Notes: generated from the letters alone by a model not told the origin. A stretch of DNA of 64,000 nucleotides from Methylicorpusculum sp. (GCF_030651835.1 NZ_JAUSBX010000156.1:1-64000), one strand, 5' to 3'. Shown: positions 9,501 to 20,874, numbered from the stretch's first letter. Made by a program: numbers and translations.

Positions 9501-10462
9501 ATAAACTGATCGATAGAAAGGCCAATCGCGTCCTCGGCTTTACAGCCGAACATTTTTTCCGCTGCTGCATTAAATAGAGAAATGCGTTGATGGTTATCGA
9601 TTGTGACAATCGCATCCATTGCCGATTCGAAAATGCCTGAATAACGCCGCTGACTTTCCAGCAATGCCCTTTCGTTTCGCTTAAGTTCAGTAATATCCTG
9701 CGTGGTGCCGAATCCACCCAGCAGGCTGCCCTTGTTATCAAACTCCAGCACGGCCTTTTCACGCACCCATTTCACTTGGCCGTCAACAACCAAGCGATGC
9801 TCAATATCGTAAGGCTCCCCCTTTAATCCTGCTTGCCACATTCTGTCGACGTATTCACGATCATCGGGATGCACGATAGCTAGAAAATTTTCATAGGTCA
9901 TCGAAGTACCCTTGGGAATTCCAAAGATACGGTAATTTTCGTTGGACCAGATCAATTCATTACGCAACACATTTAAACGCCAGCTGCCAATCTGGCCGAC
10001 AGTTTGAGCATGATCCAAATCTTGCTGACTTGTCCACAACGCTTTGGCTATCCTTCTATGACAGTAGGTTGTGGCAATCATAACCGCCGAGACAAAACCA
10101 AAGCCTGCGTTCAAAATCAAAATGTCGTAGGATTCGGTTCCCGCTGGCAACAAAATAAGCGCATTGACGGAAATTAAAGACAAAGCCGCCACGAGAATAC
10201 CCGGATATAGACCGAGCCAGAAAGAGATCTGAATGATTCCAAAAAAAAATAACAGAAATGCGGCACGTTCGCCAATTACCGGAATATAAATTGTCGCCAT
10301 CGTAGTGGCGGTAACAGCCAGCAAAGCCAAGCCGTATCGCACCCAAAAAGGTTGGGAGCTTAGATTGAATAAAATGGAATAGCTCTCGAATGGCATAAAG
10401 GCTTTACGATAAGGCATCAAAGTTTCAGTATTGAATAGTAAGGTATGGCTCGATACAGTCAC
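6596..10462 (-). CDS. Membrane multi-PAS sensor histidine kinase (FixL/DctB-like)
   Basis: 1288 residues. An N-terminal membrane block (about 35-140, several hydrophobic helices) is followed by about seven consecutive PAS/PAC modules, each ending in a DIT/DVT/DVS-type motif (for example TTQDITELKR, LRDVTEVMR, VQDVSERK, VDITDRK, LDITAIKK, FEDITARR, LDITDYIK). The H-box is AAIAHELNQPLTA near residue 1070. The ATPase domain shows NLMRNALESIE, CDNGTGVPD and GLGVGLAISRSLIEAHGG. The GTG start has AGAGGT 5 bp upstream; a later ATG at 10417 has no clear ribosome site. It overlaps the regulator gene downstream. I saw no obvious haem-binding signature, so the signal is unknown. Confidence 0.88.
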   Translation of the reverse strand: MTVSSHTLLFNTETLMPYRKAFMPFESYSILFNLSSQPFWVRYGLALLAVTATTMATIYIPVIGERAAFLLFFFGIIQISFWLGLYPGILVAALSLISVNALILLPAGTESYDILILNAGFGFVSAVMIATTYCHRRIAKALWTSQQDLDHAQTVGQIGSWRLNVLRNELIWSNENYRIFGIPKGTSMTYENFLAIVHPDDREYVDRMWQAGLKGEPYDIEHRLVVDGQVKWVREKAVLEFDNKGSLLGGFGTTQDITELKRNERALLESQRRYSGIFESAMDAIVTIDNHQRISLFNAAAEKMFGCKAEDAIGLSIDQFIPKWSRSYGSHSSGFSTMGPLYSNGGGRLAINGLRVNGEVFSIEASVSRCDEEGEPTFTAILRDVTEVMRAEFALKERIRLQDQLTKVAASVPGLICSFRLRPDGSACMPYANPSSQSLYGFSPEALAEDFSPVFARIHPDDIGHIQATIAESARTLQPWRDIWRYNHPAKGAVWLEGYSLPLRELDGSILWHGYVQDVSERKLAEAALFERENELRLIMDATPALISYINTDFRYLRVNATYEHWFNISADQIAGKKAQDIIGKEAWQIVQPYLERARAGETVNFDQQIPYGIGKPRWVHATYIPNKDSSGRVKGIVVHIVDITDRKLAENKIATLNQKLLNRIEEMQVIFNTAPIGLAITNDVKGYHIRGNRANEQMFGLPEGADLSKHSASMAGVCVMQNGRELAIDELPMQRAGHGELVTNMVMDVILPGGQWLKVLSNASPLFNEKGEPRGAVGAFLDITAIKKTEESLIKSQLQLRLFVEQAPLSIAMLDRDMNYLVTSHRWIEEFGRGYDELTGLNHYAVNLDLPPEWKDAHQRALAGECLRNDDDLWIQADGSQHWLRWAVYPWTNPAGEIGGIMISFEDITARRQAEQELRNSEARLALVVDQVKAGYWDWDLMTHKLFLSPESKRQLGFEGSELLDRREEWVHRLHLEDRTFVLGIIDKCMSGLQSNYELEFRLRHRDNSYRWIHSRGVLLYDQNNHPYRMLGINLDITDYIKQRELSERRNKMEQAFRQHVAVQTAAAIAHELNQPLTAISSYADVALHILLTGEPNPQKLAQLMENCSQQALRAGKVIRQLLALLQKGETVSAPMDINASIHEAIDLMKADGLLGDFNIELNLAQGLPLVNANALQIQKVLINLMRNALESIEEQDLNTGEINVTTQVYDADPAMILITVCDNGTGVPDAAALRKIFQPFHSTKPAGLGVGLAISRSLIEAHGGKMWAEQNAGNGLSIHFTLPCVI

Positions 10463-10989
10463 TAATTACCTCTAACAAACAGGTTTTGGTCCGGGAAATA
10501 CTGTACGGTTTAATCAGAGGCAGGAGATCAATTTATTGCACACGGTCTACGTTGGCAACAAAAATAGACCACTGCTTTTACTGAAGTTCAAACAAACGAG
10601 AGGGACGAATTGCCTGTTTAATGCCTGCCCAGTTTGTTTGCCTATAAATCGCGGAAAGTAATATTAAACTTCGTAAAGACTAAACCAAGACGATTACAAA
10701 ATAAATACGTATGAGCACTTAGTGCCTTTTGTTGACAAGGGCAGTCAGTCTACGAAATGTATAAAATCATGACTGAGGTTGAGCTACGCTGTTGCTCGTT
10801 TGACGATTAAATTTGTCATTTTTCTTGTTGGCAGAGTTAGCCCAATAATCGAAGTGACAAACGTTAAATATCAACGGAAACGGCGATAGAGATGTGTCAG
10901 AAGTGATTCAGGATTAATCCGTTCAAAATGATTCTTAAACGGTTCTTGTGGCTTTTAGATGATTGGCTTTTTTAAGCCTTTGATTAAAT
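10463..10989. other. Long intergenic region between the kinase gene and tRNA-Pro
   Basis: 527 bp with no supported gene on either strand. It should hold the promoter of the minus-strand kinase operon near its left end. A TTGACA at 10732-10737 is followed by TATAAA only 22 bp later, too far for a normal sigma-70 pair. A short hairpin (GGCTT-AAGCC) lies near 10965-10980, just downstream of tRNA-Pro. Confidence 0.5.
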
Positions 10990-11067
<78 letters not shown>

Positions 11068-11085
11068 CTGTTTTAAAGGAGGTGA

Positions 11086-11114
11086 ATCATACTGTATTTT
11101 GAACGGCTTGTGAA
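11086..11114 (-). promoter_or_regulatory. sigma-70 promoter of tRNA-Pro
   Basis: On the minus strand, TTCACA (11109-11114) and TATGAT (11086-11091) are separated by 17 bp. The -10 box lies 19 bp before the mature tRNA 5' end. Confidence 0.7.
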
Positions 11115-11172
11115 CTGAAAACCGGCTTATTATTCGATTAATACATCAGTCCACAGCTTTGATGGGATCGCT

Positions 11173-11526
11173 TTATTTAAGCAATTCCAATATATCTTCT
11201 AATTCGCCAATCATTTGGTGAATCAGTTGTTTGGAACGGGTTGTATCTTCTTTGACATTGTCACTGGACAAATGCGCACGGGCTCCGCCTATGGTGTAGC
11301 CCTGTTCATAGAGTAAACCCCGAATCTGGCGAATCATCAACACATCGTGCCGCTGGTAATAGCGCCGGTTGCCTCTTCTTTTAACCGGTGCCAGCTCGGT
11401 AAATTCTTGTTCCCAATAACGCAGTACATGAGGCTTTACCCCACATAGTTCACTCACTTCACCGATAGTGAAGTACCGTTTTGCCGGTATCGGCGGCAAT
11501 TCGTTATTATTACTCGGTTCCAGCAT
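11173..11526 (-). CDS. MerR-family transcriptional regulator (ihfA-linked)
   Basis: 117 residues. The N-terminal winged helix-turn-helix is clear: [20 protein letters not shown], then WEQEF and [16 protein letters not shown] short C-terminal helix follows ([15 protein letters not shown]), probably for dimer contact. There is no cysteine cluster for metal sensing. The start overlaps the end of ihfA by 17 bp, the arrangement found in many gammaproteobacteria. The target is unknown. Confidence 0.9.
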   Translation of the reverse strand: MLEPSNNNELPPIPAKRYFTIGEVSELCGVKPHVLRYWEQEFTELAPVKRRGNRRYYQRHDVLMIRQIRGLLYEQGYTIGGARAHLSSDNVKEDTTRSKQLIHQMIGELEDILELLK

Positions 11527-11806
11527 ACGCTTCTACCCGTGCCTTGAGTTTCTGTCCTGATCTGAACGTCACAACACGACGGGCAGTAATGGGAATTTCT
11601 TCTCCCGTTTTGGGATTTCTTCCCGGCCGACTACTTTTATCTCTTAATTCGAATTTACCGAATCCGGAAATTTTGACTTGTTCTCCGTTTTCAAGAGAGC
11701 CTTTGATTTCTTCAAAAAAAAGTTCAACTATTTCTTTTGCTTCACGTTTGTTTAAACCCAACTCTTCAAACAATCTTTCTGCAAAATCAGCTTTCGTTAA
11801 TGCCAT
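11510..11806 (-). CDS. ihfA: Integration host factor subunit alpha
   Basis: 98 residues, full length. The start [20 protein letters not shown] and the DNA-minor-groove arm region [20 protein letters not shown], with the intercalating proline, are typical of IHF-alpha. IHF bends DNA and assists transcription, recombination and replication. The gene follows pheT with a 4-bp gap, the classic pheST-ihfA order, and overlaps the merR gene downstream. Confidence 0.97.
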   Translation of the reverse strand: MALTKADFAERLFEELGLNKREAKEIVELFFEEIKGSLENGEQVKISGFGKFELRDKSSRPGRNPKTGEEIPITARRVVTFRSGQKLKARVEAYAGTE

Positions 11807-11810
11807 AGAA

Positions 11811-14186
11811 TCAATCCCTCAACCTTGCACTTATCTCAGTAGTCAGTTTTTTTAACACCCGGCTAACTATAGCATCAATTTCCGGTTCTGTTAGCGTTTG
11901 TGAAAAATCCTGCAAAATCAAACCTAAAGCGACACTTTTATAACCTGGCTCTATCCCCTGACCCTGATAAATATCAAACACAAAAATGTCCTGTATTGCC
12001 GCTTCCGAGCAATCTTTAATATGCGTGACAATGTCGGCAACTGCACAGCTTTCATTAACCAGTAAAGCCAGGTCTCTCCGTACCGATGGAAACTTGGATA
12101 AAGGGCTAAAGGCCGGAATCTTTTTCTTCAAGAGCAATGTTTGATCGAGCTCAAACAGAAAGACTTGTGCGCCTATCCCCCACTCTTCTTCCAACTTGGG
12201 ATGCAACATACCCAACCAGCCGATATGTTCCCCATCGGCAGACTGAATTTCAGCGGTCTGACCTGGATGTAAAGCCGGGTGATTACTTTTTACAAAGCTC
12301 ACTTCGTTTCCGGTTAACGCGAACAAAGCTTCAACATCGGCTTTCACGTCAAAAAAATCAACTTTACGGCGTTTCTCACTCCATTGTTCAGAATAAGCCT
12401 CGCCCAGAACCAGACCTGCCAGCATTTTCTGCTGAATCAGTTCGTCTTGTTTTTGTAAAAAACGTAAACCGCTTTCAAAAATTCTGATCCGGCCTTGTTG
12501 ACGATTGATATTATACAAAGCCGCCTGTATGAGTCCACACCATAACGAACTGCGCATGACTGCCAGCTCTGACGACAAGGGGTTTTGCAATCTGACGACA
12601 GTTTCACCGGGGGTAATCGCCTGTTGCAGCTGTTCATCAACAAAGCTATAGGTGATGACTTCTTGATAATCTCTTGCGACCAAAGCGTCCTTGACAGTGT
12701 CAAGCTCAACCACTGTTTCAGGTGCTTTGCTTAATTCCGATCGCATCAGCAGGCTGGTCTGTGGCAAGCGATTGTAGCCATAGACTCGCGCCAACTCTTC
12801 TATCAAGTCGGCTTCTATCGTAATATCAAACCGAAAACCGGGCGGTGTAACCTGCCAGCCATCAGAGACCGATTCGACCATCATGCCCAGACCGGTAAAG
12901 ATCTTGATTATTTCGGCATCATCCAGCGCTACCGCTAGAATGCTATCCAGCTTTTGTCTGCGTAACTTGACCGGTTGACGTTCCGGTAAATGCGCTGTTG
13001 AAACCCGCTCTGTAATAGGGCCTGCCGAACCACCCGCTATTTCCAGAATCAATTGGGTTGCTCTTTCAATTGCACGTTCTTGCAGAAAGGGGTCGACACC
13101 TCGTTCAAAACGGTGGGACGAATCGGTATGCAAACCGTATTTACGCGCCTTACCCATCATCTTGTCAGGCGTAAAAAAGGCACATTCCAGAAACACATCT
13201 TGAGTTTCATCGTTAACTGCCGAACTGCTGCCGCCCATGATGCCGGCCAGCGCCAAAGCGCACTGCTCGTCGGCAATGACCAAAGCATCTGTGTCCAATT
13301 GAACAGACTGGTTGTTCAGCAATTCCAGCGTTTCATCTTTATGGGCCCAACGAACTTGAATGCCGCCGGATAATTTAGCCAGATCGAAGGCATGCAAGGG
13401 TTGACCCATTTCCAATAACACATAATTTGTGACATCGACTAAAGGCCCCAGGCTGCGCAAGCCTGAACGACGCAAACGTTCCTGCATCCATAAGGGCGTG
13501 TCGGCTTTTGCGTCAACCGCTTTGATTAAGCGTCCCAAATAACGCGGGCAGGCTTCTTCTACATCAACAGATACAGGCAATTCATCCGAATGAGTGATTG
13601 GCGCTTTAACAACCGGCAACGCTGACAAATCCATCTGATTCAGTACCGAAACCTCCCTGGCGATACCTTCTACACTCAGGCAATCGGCTCTATTAGGCGT
13701 CAAGTCGACTTCTATCAAGTTGTCGTTGAGCGTCAGATAATCTCTTATATCAACACCGACCGGGGCTCCGGCTGCCAGCTCCATTAAGCCGCTGGCCTCT
13801 TCAGCAAGTCCGAGCTCTTTCTCGGAACATAACATGCCAAACGATTCAACACCGCGCAGCTTTGATTTTTTTATTTTAAAGTCGCCCGGCAAGACAGCGC
13901 CCACCAATGCGGCAGGAATTTTTAACCCAACCCGAACGTTGGCAGCACCGCATACGATTTGCAGCGGTTCTTGTTCACCGGTTTTAACTGTGCACACTCT
14001 TAAACGGTCTGCGTCGGGGTGCTGTTCCATAGCAACGACTTCTCCGACCACTACACCGCTAAAGACAGCGGCCGCCGGTTCAACCGAATCCACTTCAAGA
14101 CCGGCCATTGTTAACTGTGCAACTAATTCATCCGTGCTTATCGCCGGATTTACCCGCTCTCTCAACCACGCTTCGCTTAATTTCAT
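11811..14186 (-). CDS. pheT: Phenylalanine-tRNA ligase beta subunit
   Basis: 791 residues, normal for bacterial PheT. The N-terminal tRNA-binding (EMAP-like) domain shows [20 protein letters not shown]. The central B3/B4 editing region follows, then B5 and the catalytic-like core ([11 protein letters not shown]), and the C-terminal FDX-ACB anticodon-binding domain ([18 protein letters not shown]). With PheS it forms the alpha2-beta2 enzyme that charges tRNA-Phe. The start lies 13 bp after the pheS stop. Confidence 0.97.
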   Translation of the reverse strand: MKLSEAWLRERVNPAISTDELVAQLTMAGLEVDSVEPAAAVFSGVVVGEVVAMEQHPDADRLRVCTVKTGEQEPLQIVCGAANVRVGLKIPAALVGAVLPGDFKIKKSKLRGVESFGMLCSEKELGLAEEASGLMELAAGAPVGVDIRDYLTLNDNLIEVDLTPNRADCLSVEGIAREVSVLNQMDLSALPVVKAPITHSDELPVSVDVEEACPRYLGRLIKAVDAKADTPLWMQERLRRSGLRSLGPLVDVTNYVLLEMGQPLHAFDLAKLSGGIQVRWAHKDETLELLNNQSVQLDTDALVIADEQCALALAGIMGGSSSAVNDETQDVFLECAFFTPDKMMGKARKYGLHTDSSHRFERGVDPFLQERAIERATQLILEIAGGSAGPITERVSTAHLPERQPVKLRRQKLDSILAVALDDAEIIKIFTGLGMMVESVSDGWQVTPPGFRFDITIEADLIEELARVYGYNRLPQTSLLMRSELSKAPETVVELDTVKDALVARDYQEVITYSFVDEQLQQAITPGETVVRLQNPLSSELAVMRSSLWCGLIQAALYNINRQQGRIRIFESGLRFLQKQDELIQQKMLAGLVLGEAYSEQWSEKRRKVDFFDVKADVEALFALTGNEVSFVKSNHPALHPGQTAEIQSADGEHIGWLGMLHPKLEEEWGIGAQVFLFELDQTLLLKKKIPAFSPLSKFPSVRRDLALLVNESCAVADIVTHIKDCSEAAIQDIFVFDIYQGQGIEPGYKSVALGLILQDFSQTLTEPEIDAIVSRVLKKLTTEISARLRD

Positions 14187-14199
14187 GTCTGATCACTCC

Positions 14200-15222
<1,023 letters not shown>

Positions 15223-15270
15223 TCAGCTCGCTTTAGTAAGGGTTGGGATGGGATTTATAAAATCGATTAA

Positions 15271-15350
15271 AGGCTACAGAAGCAGCCTGGGCTTTGCCCT
15301 CTCCAATTCGGAAAGGGCAAATATATCGTAAGGCGACTGCCTTTACGATA
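15271..15350 (-). promoter_or_regulatory. Three consecutive hairpins in the rplT-pheS gap
   Basis: In transcription order: 15350-15324 (TATCGTAAAGGC pairing with GCCTTACGATA), 15321-15293 (TTTGCCC...GGGCAAA) and 15288-15271 (AGGCT...AGCCT). None has a clear U run, so they look like processing or attenuation structures for pheST rather than a full terminator. I see no phenylalanine-rich leader peptide. Confidence 0.45.
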
Positions 15351-15352
15351 CC

Positions 15353-15715
15353 TTAAGGCTTACTGCAATTGGCTTGCGCAATTTTTGCCAATTCAGCAAA
15401 TGCATCCATGTCACGCACGGCAATATCAGCCAGAACTTTACGGTCAACAGCGACGTTCGCTTTGTTCAGGCCATTGATAAAGCGGCTGTATGACATTCCG
15501 CACAAGCGGGCAGCAGCATTGATACGCACAATCCATAAAGCTCTGAACTGACGTTTTTTCTGTTTGCGGTCACGATACGCATATTGACCGGCTTTAATCA
15601 CCGCTTGTTTGGCAACCCGATATACACGGCTTCTTGCACCGTAATAGCCTTTCGCCAGCTTTAATATTTTTTTATGTCTTGCTCTGGCGGTTACGCCACG
15701 TTTAACTCTTGCCAC
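15353..15715 (-). CDS. rplT: 50S ribosomal protein L20
   Basis: 120 residues, highly basic. The family start [20 protein letters not shown] and the later [14 protein letters not shown] and [10 protein letters not shown] are diagnostic. L20 binds 23S rRNA early in 50S assembly and in many bacteria represses translation of its own operon. It is 18 bp downstream of rpmI. Confidence 0.98.
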   Translation of the reverse strand: MARVKRGVTARARHKKILKLAKGYYGARSRVYRVAKQAVIKAGQYAYRDRKQKKRQFRALWIVRINAAARLCGMSYSRFINGLNKANVAVDRKVLADIAVRDMDAFAELAKIAQANCSKP

Positions 15716-15733
15716 AACGCTTCTCCAATTCTA

Positions 15734-15931
15734 TTAACTATACGGCATCATACGTGCTGCCATGCGCACGTCAGACGGATGCAGAGAAGCTGCCTTGCGC
15801 AACTGTCTTTTTCTTTTAGTGGATTTTTTGGTCAAAATATGACGGCGATGTGACTGCTTACACTTAAAACCGCCGCCGCCTGTACGTTTAAAACGCTTGG
15901 CTGCTCCACGGTTAGTTTTTATTTTTGGCAT
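15734..15931 (-). CDS. rpmI: 50S ribosomal protein L35
   Basis: 65 residues. It begins [20 protein letters not shown] and contains [15 protein letters not shown], the standard L35 sequence. It sits between infC and rplT as in other bacteria and is probably translationally coupled to rplT. Confidence 0.98.
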   Translation of the reverse strand: MPKIKTNRGAAKRFKRTGGGGFKCKQSHRRHILTKKSTKRKRQLRKAASLHPSDVRMAARMMPYS

Positions 15932-16101
15932 TTGTTTTCTCCAATTATCAAAAAAAACGTCCCTGACATACTCAATTCAGCAAGGCAAAATGCATGGCCC
16001 TGAAGAATAACATTGCATCCGAAGATGCATTTTATTACCCCATCCCGGGTAACAAAAAAGGGTTATCCCATCTAAAAGCAATCGCTTTCAAGGAAACCCT
16101 G

Positions 16102-16626
16102 TTATTTTTTCTTTTTTGGTCCCATGACCATAACCATCTGGCGGCCTTCCAATTTAGGAAATTGCTCGACCAGTGCGATTTCTTCCAAATCCTTTTCAAT
16201 TCGTTTCAGCAAATCCATACCGATTTCTTTATGTGCCATTTCACGACCACGAAATCTCAGGGTAATTTTTGTTTTGTTACCCTCTTCGAGAAACTTGACC
16301 AAGCTTCGCATTTTAACTTGGTAGTCGCCTTCTTCAGTACCTGGTCTGAATTTTATTTCTTTAACCTGGATCTGTTTTTGCTTTTTCTTGGCAGCTTGTT
16401 GTTTTTTATTGAGTTCAAACTGGAATTTGCCGTAATCCATGACTTTACAGACAGGAGGATCGGCATTGGGCGATATTTCAACGAGATCAAGATCTTTACT
16501 GTAAGCGAGCTGCTTGGCTTCCTCAATATTGATTATTCCAAGGGCCTCCCCTTCTGGACCTATGACTCTCACTCTTCTAGTAGTGATCGCATCATTCAGC
16601 CGTGTTTCATCTTTTTTAGCAGAAAT
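16102..16626 (-). CDS. infC: Translation initiation factor IF-3 (ATT start)
   Basis: 174 residues when started at the ATT of 16624-16626. The conserved N-terminus [20 protein letters not shown] lies upstream of the first GTG/ATG, and a strong GGAGGG ribosome site precedes the ATT by 7 bp. Starting at the GTG (16572) would remove 18 conserved residues. Use of AUU lets IF-3 repress its own translation, as known in E. coli. The C-terminus shows [16 protein letters not shown] and [14 protein letters not shown]. It lies 22 bp after thrS. Confidence 0.95.
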   Translation of the reverse strand: MSAKKDETRLNDAITTRRVRVIGPEGEALGIINIEEAKQLAYSKDLDLVEISPNADPPVCKVMDYGKFQFELNKKQQAAKKKQKQIQVKEIKFRPGTEEGDYQVKMRSLVKFLEEGNKTKITLRFRGREMAHKEIGMDLLKRIEKDLEEIALVEQFPKLEGRQMVMVMGPKKKK

Positions 16627-16648
16627 ACCCTAACCCTCCAAAACAATA

Positions 16649-18556
16649 TTATTTTTTGTCTTCAACCGTTTGATTCAGCCGCATGATGAATTGATCGATT
16701 GTATGACTACCCAAATCCTCACCTTTTTGCGTCCGCACAGTGATTGAACTGTTTTCAAGCTCTTTGTCGCCGATAATCAGCAAAAAAGGAACTCGCTGCA
16801 TTGAATGCTCGCGAATTTTAAATCCAATTTTTTCATTTCTCAAGTCAATTCTGATTCTAACACCGTGTTTTTCAAGGGTTCTCATCAGTTGAGTTGCATA
16901 TTCAGTATGTCTGTCGGCAATCGTTAACACCACTACCTGCACTGGCGCCAGCCAAACCGGAAACGTACCCGCGTGCTGTTCGATCAAAATACCAATGAAG
17001 CGTTCCAATGATCCCAGTATAGCCCGATGAAGCATCACAGGGGTTTGCTTAGAACCATCTTCGGCGATATAACTGGCCCCTAATCGTCCGGGCATCGAGA
17101 AGTCGACCTGAATAGTACCACACTGCCAGACACGACCTATGCAATCTTTTAGCGAAAATTCAATTTTAGGACCATAAAAGGCACCTTCTCCAGGCTGCAA
17201 TTCCCAATTCAACCCTTTATTGTTTAGCGCTATTTCAAGTGCAAGTTCCGCTTTGTCCCATACAGCATCATCGCCGACCCGATTTTCCGGCCGGGTTGAC
17301 AGTTTGATCAGCACATCCTCAAAGCCGAAATCCTTATAAACCTCAAAAAGCAGATCGATAAAAGTGGATACTTCCTGCTGTATCTGGTCTTCCGTACAAA
17401 ATATATGCGCGTCATCCTGCACAAAACTTCTGACTCGCATCAGTCCGTGCAATGTACCGGATGGCTCATTACGATGACAAGAGCCGAATTCCGCCATTCT
17501 AATCGGCAGATCACGGTAGCTTTTCATGCCCTGATTAAAAATCTGCACATGGCAGGGACAATTCATCGGCTTGATAGCGTAATCGCGACGCTCGGAATGG
17601 GTGGTAAAAATCATGTCACCAAACTTATCCCAGTGCCCAGACTTTTCCCATAACGACCGGTCGACAACCTGGGGTGTTTTGACTTCCCCATAGCCATTGA
17701 CGTTTAATTTGTTGCGAATGTATTGTTCAACCTGCTGATAAATAGCCCAGCCTTTTTCATGCCAAAACACCATTCCCGGCGCTTCTTCCTGTGAATGAAA
17801 AAGGTCTAACGTTTTGGCAAGTTTACGGTGATCCCGCTTCTCTGCCTCTTCCAGGCGATGCAAATAATCTTTCAATGATTTGGCATCACCCCATGCAGTG
17901 CCGTAAATCCTCTGCAACATTTCATTATCAGAATTGCCGCGCCAGTAGGCTCCGGCAATCTTCATCAGCTTGAACGCTTTTATCTTGCCTGTACTGGGAA
18001 CATGAGGTCCGCGGCATAAATCGGTGAATTCACCTTGTGCATACAACGACAAATCTTCATTTGCAGGTATGGAGGCAATAATCTCGGCTTTATAAGCTTC
18101 GCCCAAATTTTTAAAAAAATGGACGGCTTCGTCTCTGGAAACGAGAGTTCTATTCACCGGCAAGTCTGCAGCCGCTATTTGCTGCATTCTTTCTTCTATC
18201 GCGGTGAGATCGTCAGGGGTGAAGGGCCGATGATAGGCAAAATCATAATAAAAGCCGTTTTCTATGACAGGCCCTATAGTCACTTGCGCGTCAGGATAGA
18301 GCTGTTTAACCGCCTGAGCCATTAAATGAGCGGTCGAATGCCTTATGACTTCGATGCCTTCTGCGTCTTTTGAGGTAATAATCTGTAAAGCTGCGTCTGT
18401 TTCCAACAGCGTCGAAGCATCAACCAAGTTACCGTTTACTTTTGCCGCAAGCGTTGCATTAGCCAAGCCCGATCCAATCGATTGAGCTACTTCGAGCACA
18501 GTCACTGGCTGTTCGAAAATTCGCTGAGATCCATCTGGGAGACTAATGACCGGCAT
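16649..18556 (-). CDS. thrS: Threonine-tRNA ligase
   Basis: 635 residues, standard length. Order of domains: TGS (1-60, [11 protein letters not shown]), SAD editing domain with zinc-type [10 protein letters not shown] and the [13 protein letters not shown] motif, class II core (motif 2 [20 protein letters not shown], motif 3 [18 protein letters not shown]) and the anticodon-binding domain. It charges tRNA-Thr and heads the operon thrS-infC-rpmI-rplT-pheST-ihfA. A terminator-like hairpin ends only about 30 bp before the ATG. Confidence 0.98.
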   Translation of the reverse strand: MPVISLPDGSQRIFEQPVTVLEVAQSIGSGLANATLAAKVNGNLVDASTLLETDAALQIITSKDAEGIEVIRHSTAHLMAQAVKQLYPDAQVTIGPVIENGFYYDFAYHRPFTPDDLTAIEERMQQIAAADLPVNRTLVSRDEAVHFFKNLGEAYKAEIIASIPANEDLSLYAQGEFTDLCRGPHVPSTGKIKAFKLMKIAGAYWRGNSDNEMLQRIYGTAWGDAKSLKDYLHRLEEAEKRDHRKLAKTLDLFHSQEEAPGMVFWHEKGWAIYQQVEQYIRNKLNVNGYGEVKTPQVVDRSLWEKSGHWDKFGDMIFTTHSERRDYAIKPMNCPCHVQIFNQGMKSYRDLPIRMAEFGSCHRNEPSGTLHGLMRVRSFVQDDAHIFCTEDQIQQEVSTFIDLLFEVYKDFGFEDVLIKLSTRPENRVGDDAVWDKAELALEIALNNKGLNWELQPGEGAFYGPKIEFSLKDCIGRVWQCGTIQVDFSMPGRLGASYIAEDGSKQTPVMLHRAILGSLERFIGILIEQHAGTFPVWLAPVQVVVLTIADRHTEYATQLMRTLEKHGVRIRIDLRNEKIGFKIREHSMQRVPFLLIIGDKELENSSITVRTQKGEDLGSHTIDQFIMRLNQTVEDKK

Positions 18557-18584
18557 GATAAATCAACTGTTCTGGAATCAATAA

Positions 18585-18612
18585 CAAAAAAGCACCGATA
18601 AACGGTGCTTTG
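18585..18612 (-). terminator. Rho-independent terminator after tRNA-Val
   Basis: On the minus strand, AAAGCACCG-TTTAT-CGGTGCTTTTTT forms a 7-9 bp stem followed by a run of Ts, right after the tRNA-Val 3' end and just ahead of thrS. Confidence 0.85.
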
Positions 18613-18617
18613 GAATT

Positions 18618-18694
18618 TGGTAGGCGCGATTGGACTCGAACCAACGACCCCCACCATGTCAAGGTGGTGCTCTAACCAACTGAGCTACGCGCCT
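18618..18694 (-). tRNA. tRNA-Val (anticodon GAC)
   Basis: A 77-nt minus-strand cloverleaf. The acceptor AGGCGCG pairs with CGCGCCT, then A and an encoded CCA. The anticodon stem CCACC/GGTGG surrounds TTGACAT, giving GAC. The T arm reads GGTTCGAGTCC. Confidence 0.97.
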
Positions 18695-18718
18695 GAAGTC
18701 TGTTTGTTCAGTCCGCAC

Positions 18719-18746
18719 ATTATAGTCAGCTGTTTTTTTTTTGCAA
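18719..18746 (-). promoter_or_regulatory. sigma-70 promoter of tRNA-Val
   Basis: On the minus strand, TTGCAA (18741-18746) and a perfect TATAAT (18719-18724) lie 16 bp apart, the spacer including eight As. The -10 box is 24 bp before the mature tRNA. Confidence 0.75.
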
Positions 18747-18805
18747 CGAATAAATTGCTCTGTAAATCTCAGCCCTATATTCGTTTGTCTAAAATACCTC
18801 CAAAG

Positions 18806-20806
18806 CTATAACACTTCTTCCTGCAGCAACCGGATTTTATCCCTGATTTTGGCCGCTTCTTCAAACTCAAGGTTACGGGCATGCAGATACATTTGTTCCT
18901 CAAGCTGCTTTAACTTTTTGGCCTTTTGCTTGGTTGTCAGGGCTTTATACTCGCCAACCACCTCGGCAACCTTTGTTTTAGGTATCGCTTGAAAGCCTGC
19001 ACCAGGAATTGAAACTTCAAGGATATCCGTGATGGACTTGAATATGGTTGCCGGCTTGATGCCCCGTTCTAAATTGAACAAGCGTTGTTTTTCTCTCCTG
19101 CGTTCGGTTTCCTCTATGGCTTGCTGCATGGAGCGCGTGATCTTGTCGCCGTATAATATTGCCTTACCATTGACATTTCTTGCGGCCCGGCCGATTGTCT
19201 GAACAAGCGAAACCACTGATCGCAAAAAACCCTCTTTATCGGCATCCAGAATGGCAACTAGAGAAACCTCCGGAATATCAAGTCCTTCTCTCAATAAATT
19301 GATACCTACCAGCACATCAAATTCACCGAGCCTTAAATCACGGATAATCTCGACCCGCTCTACCGTATCAATATCCGAGTGCAAGTAACGCACCTTAATA
19401 TCATGATCTGCCAGATAATCGGTTAAATCTTCCGACATCCGCTTGGTCAGCGTAGTTACCAGCACACGCTCATGGACCTTGATACGCTTATTAATTTCCG
19501 ATAATAAATCATCGACCTGCGTGGATGCCGGCCTGACTTCGATTTCCGGATCCAGTAAGCCGGTTGGCCGCACGACTTGCTCAACAAAAACGCCGGAAAA
19601 CTTCTTTTCATAGGGCCCGGGGGTGGCTGATACATAGATTCGCTGCCTGGCTCTTGCTTCAAACTCTTCAAAAGTCAACGGCCGATTATCCAAAGCGGAA
19701 GGCAATCTAAAACCATACTCGACCAGCGTTTCCTTGCGCGACCGGTCACCCTTATACATCGCGCCGATTTGCGGAATGGTGACATGGCTTTCATCCACTA
19801 TAACCAGCGCATCTTTCGGTAAATAATCAAACATCGTCGGCGGCGCCTCCCCCGGCCCGCGTCCGGACAAATAACGGGAGTAATTTTCTATGCCTGAACA
19901 GTATCCCACCTCCAAAATCATTTCTATGTCAAAAAGGGTTCGCTGCTCAAGACGCTGCGCTTCAACCAGCTTGTTGCCAGAATTCAAGTGGGCCAAACGC
20001 TCTTTTAGCTCAATTTTGATAGCCTCGACTGCCGCCAAAAGCTGATCTCTGGGAGAAACATAGTGGCTTTTGGGGTAAACGGTATAGCGGGCTATACGCT
20101 GCAACACCTCTCCGGTCAAAGGATCAAACAGGGATAATCGCTCAATTTCATCATCGAACAATTCAATCCGCAAGGCCTCCTGTTCCGATTCCGCAGGATA
20201 GATATCGATCACTTCACCACGCACACGGTAGGTTGCTCGGCGCAGCTCGACATCATTACGCGTATATTGCATCTCCGCCAAGCGGCGAAGAATGGTGCGC
20301 TGATCGATCAAATCACCTTTAACCAAATGCAGCACCATTTTGAAATAGGACTCCGGCTCCCCCAGGCCGTAAATGGCAGAAACGGTCGCAACGACTATCG
20401 TATCTCGCCTTTCGATCAGTGCCTTGGTTGCTGACAATCGCATCTGTTCGATATGCTCATTGAGTGAAGCGTCTTTATCAATGAACGTATCTGAAGCGGG
20501 CACATAGGCCTCAGGTTGATAATAGTCATAATAGGAAACGAAATATTCAACACTATTTTCCGGAAAAAATTCCTTCATCTCGCCATAAAGCTGCGCCGCC
20601 AACGTTTTATTCGGCGCCAGGATCATCGCTGGTCTTTGCACCCGATCTATGACATTTGCAATCGTGAACGTTTTACCGGAGCCTGTAACACCCAATAAAG
20701 TCTGATGCACTTCGCCATCAGCAAGCCCCTCGATCAAGCGCTCGATTGCTGCAGGCTGATCCCCTGCCGGACTGTACCGGCTTTGTATTTGAAATGCTTT
20801 ACTCAC
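18806..20806 (-). CDS. uvrB: Excinuclease ABC subunit B
   Basis: 666 residues. Walker [16 protein letters not shown], the DNA-clamping hairpin region ([20 protein letters not shown]), the [14 protein letters not shown] helicase motif, [20 protein letters not shown] and the C-terminal UVR domain that binds UvrC ([11 protein letters not shown]) are all present. UvrB verifies DNA damage and loads UvrC in nucleotide excision repair. It stands alone, divergent from the aminotransferase gene. Confidence 0.98.
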   Translation of the reverse strand: MSKAFQIQSRYSPAGDQPAAIERLIEGLADGEVHQTLLGVTGSGKTFTIANVIDRVQRPAMILAPNKTLAAQLYGEMKEFFPENSVEYFVSYYDYYQPEAYVPASDTFIDKDASLNEHIEQMRLSATKALIERRDTIVVATVSAIYGLGEPESYFKMVLHLVKGDLIDQRTILRRLAEMQYTRNDVELRRATYRVRGEVIDIYPAESEQEALRIELFDDEIERLSLFDPLTGEVLQRIARYTVYPKSHYVSPRDQLLAAVEAIKIELKERLAHLNSGNKLVEAQRLEQRTLFDIEMILEVGYCSGIENYSRYLSGRGPGEAPPTMFDYLPKDALVIVDESHVTIPQIGAMYKGDRSRKETLVEYGFRLPSALDNRPLTFEEFEARARQRIYVSATPGPYEKKFSGVFVEQVVRPTGLLDPEIEVRPASTQVDDLLSEINKRIKVHERVLVTTLTKRMSEDLTDYLADHDIKVRYLHSDIDTVERVEIIRDLRLGEFDVLVGINLLREGLDIPEVSLVAILDADKEGFLRSVVSLVQTIGRAARNVNGKAILYGDKITRSMQQAIEETERRREKQRLFNLERGIKPATIFKSITDILEVSIPGAGFQAIPKTKVAEVVGEYKALTTKQKAKKLKQLEEQMYLHARNLEFEEAAKIRDKIRLLQEEVL

Positions 20807-20845
20807 TGGACTTTAAATCTCTTGCGCAATTTAATGGATAATGTG

Positions 20846-20874
20846 TTAGCAAGCTATTATACATGGGTTATAAT
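20846..20874 (+). promoter_or_regulatory. Candidate sigma-70 promoter upstream of the aminotransferase gene
   Basis: TTAGCA (20846-20851) and TATAAT (20869-20874) are separated by 17 bp on the plus strand. If used, the aminotransferase mRNA has a leader of about 180 nt. Confidence 0.55.

Noticed and set aside
10732-10765. TTGACA...TATAAA pair as a promoter
   Set aside because: The spacer is 22 bp, too long for sigma-70, and no plus-strand gene follows.
18605-18811. Plus-strand ORF MLWNLVGAIGLEPTTPTMSRW
   Set aside because: It is the complement of tRNA-Val read as protein, a known annotation artefact.
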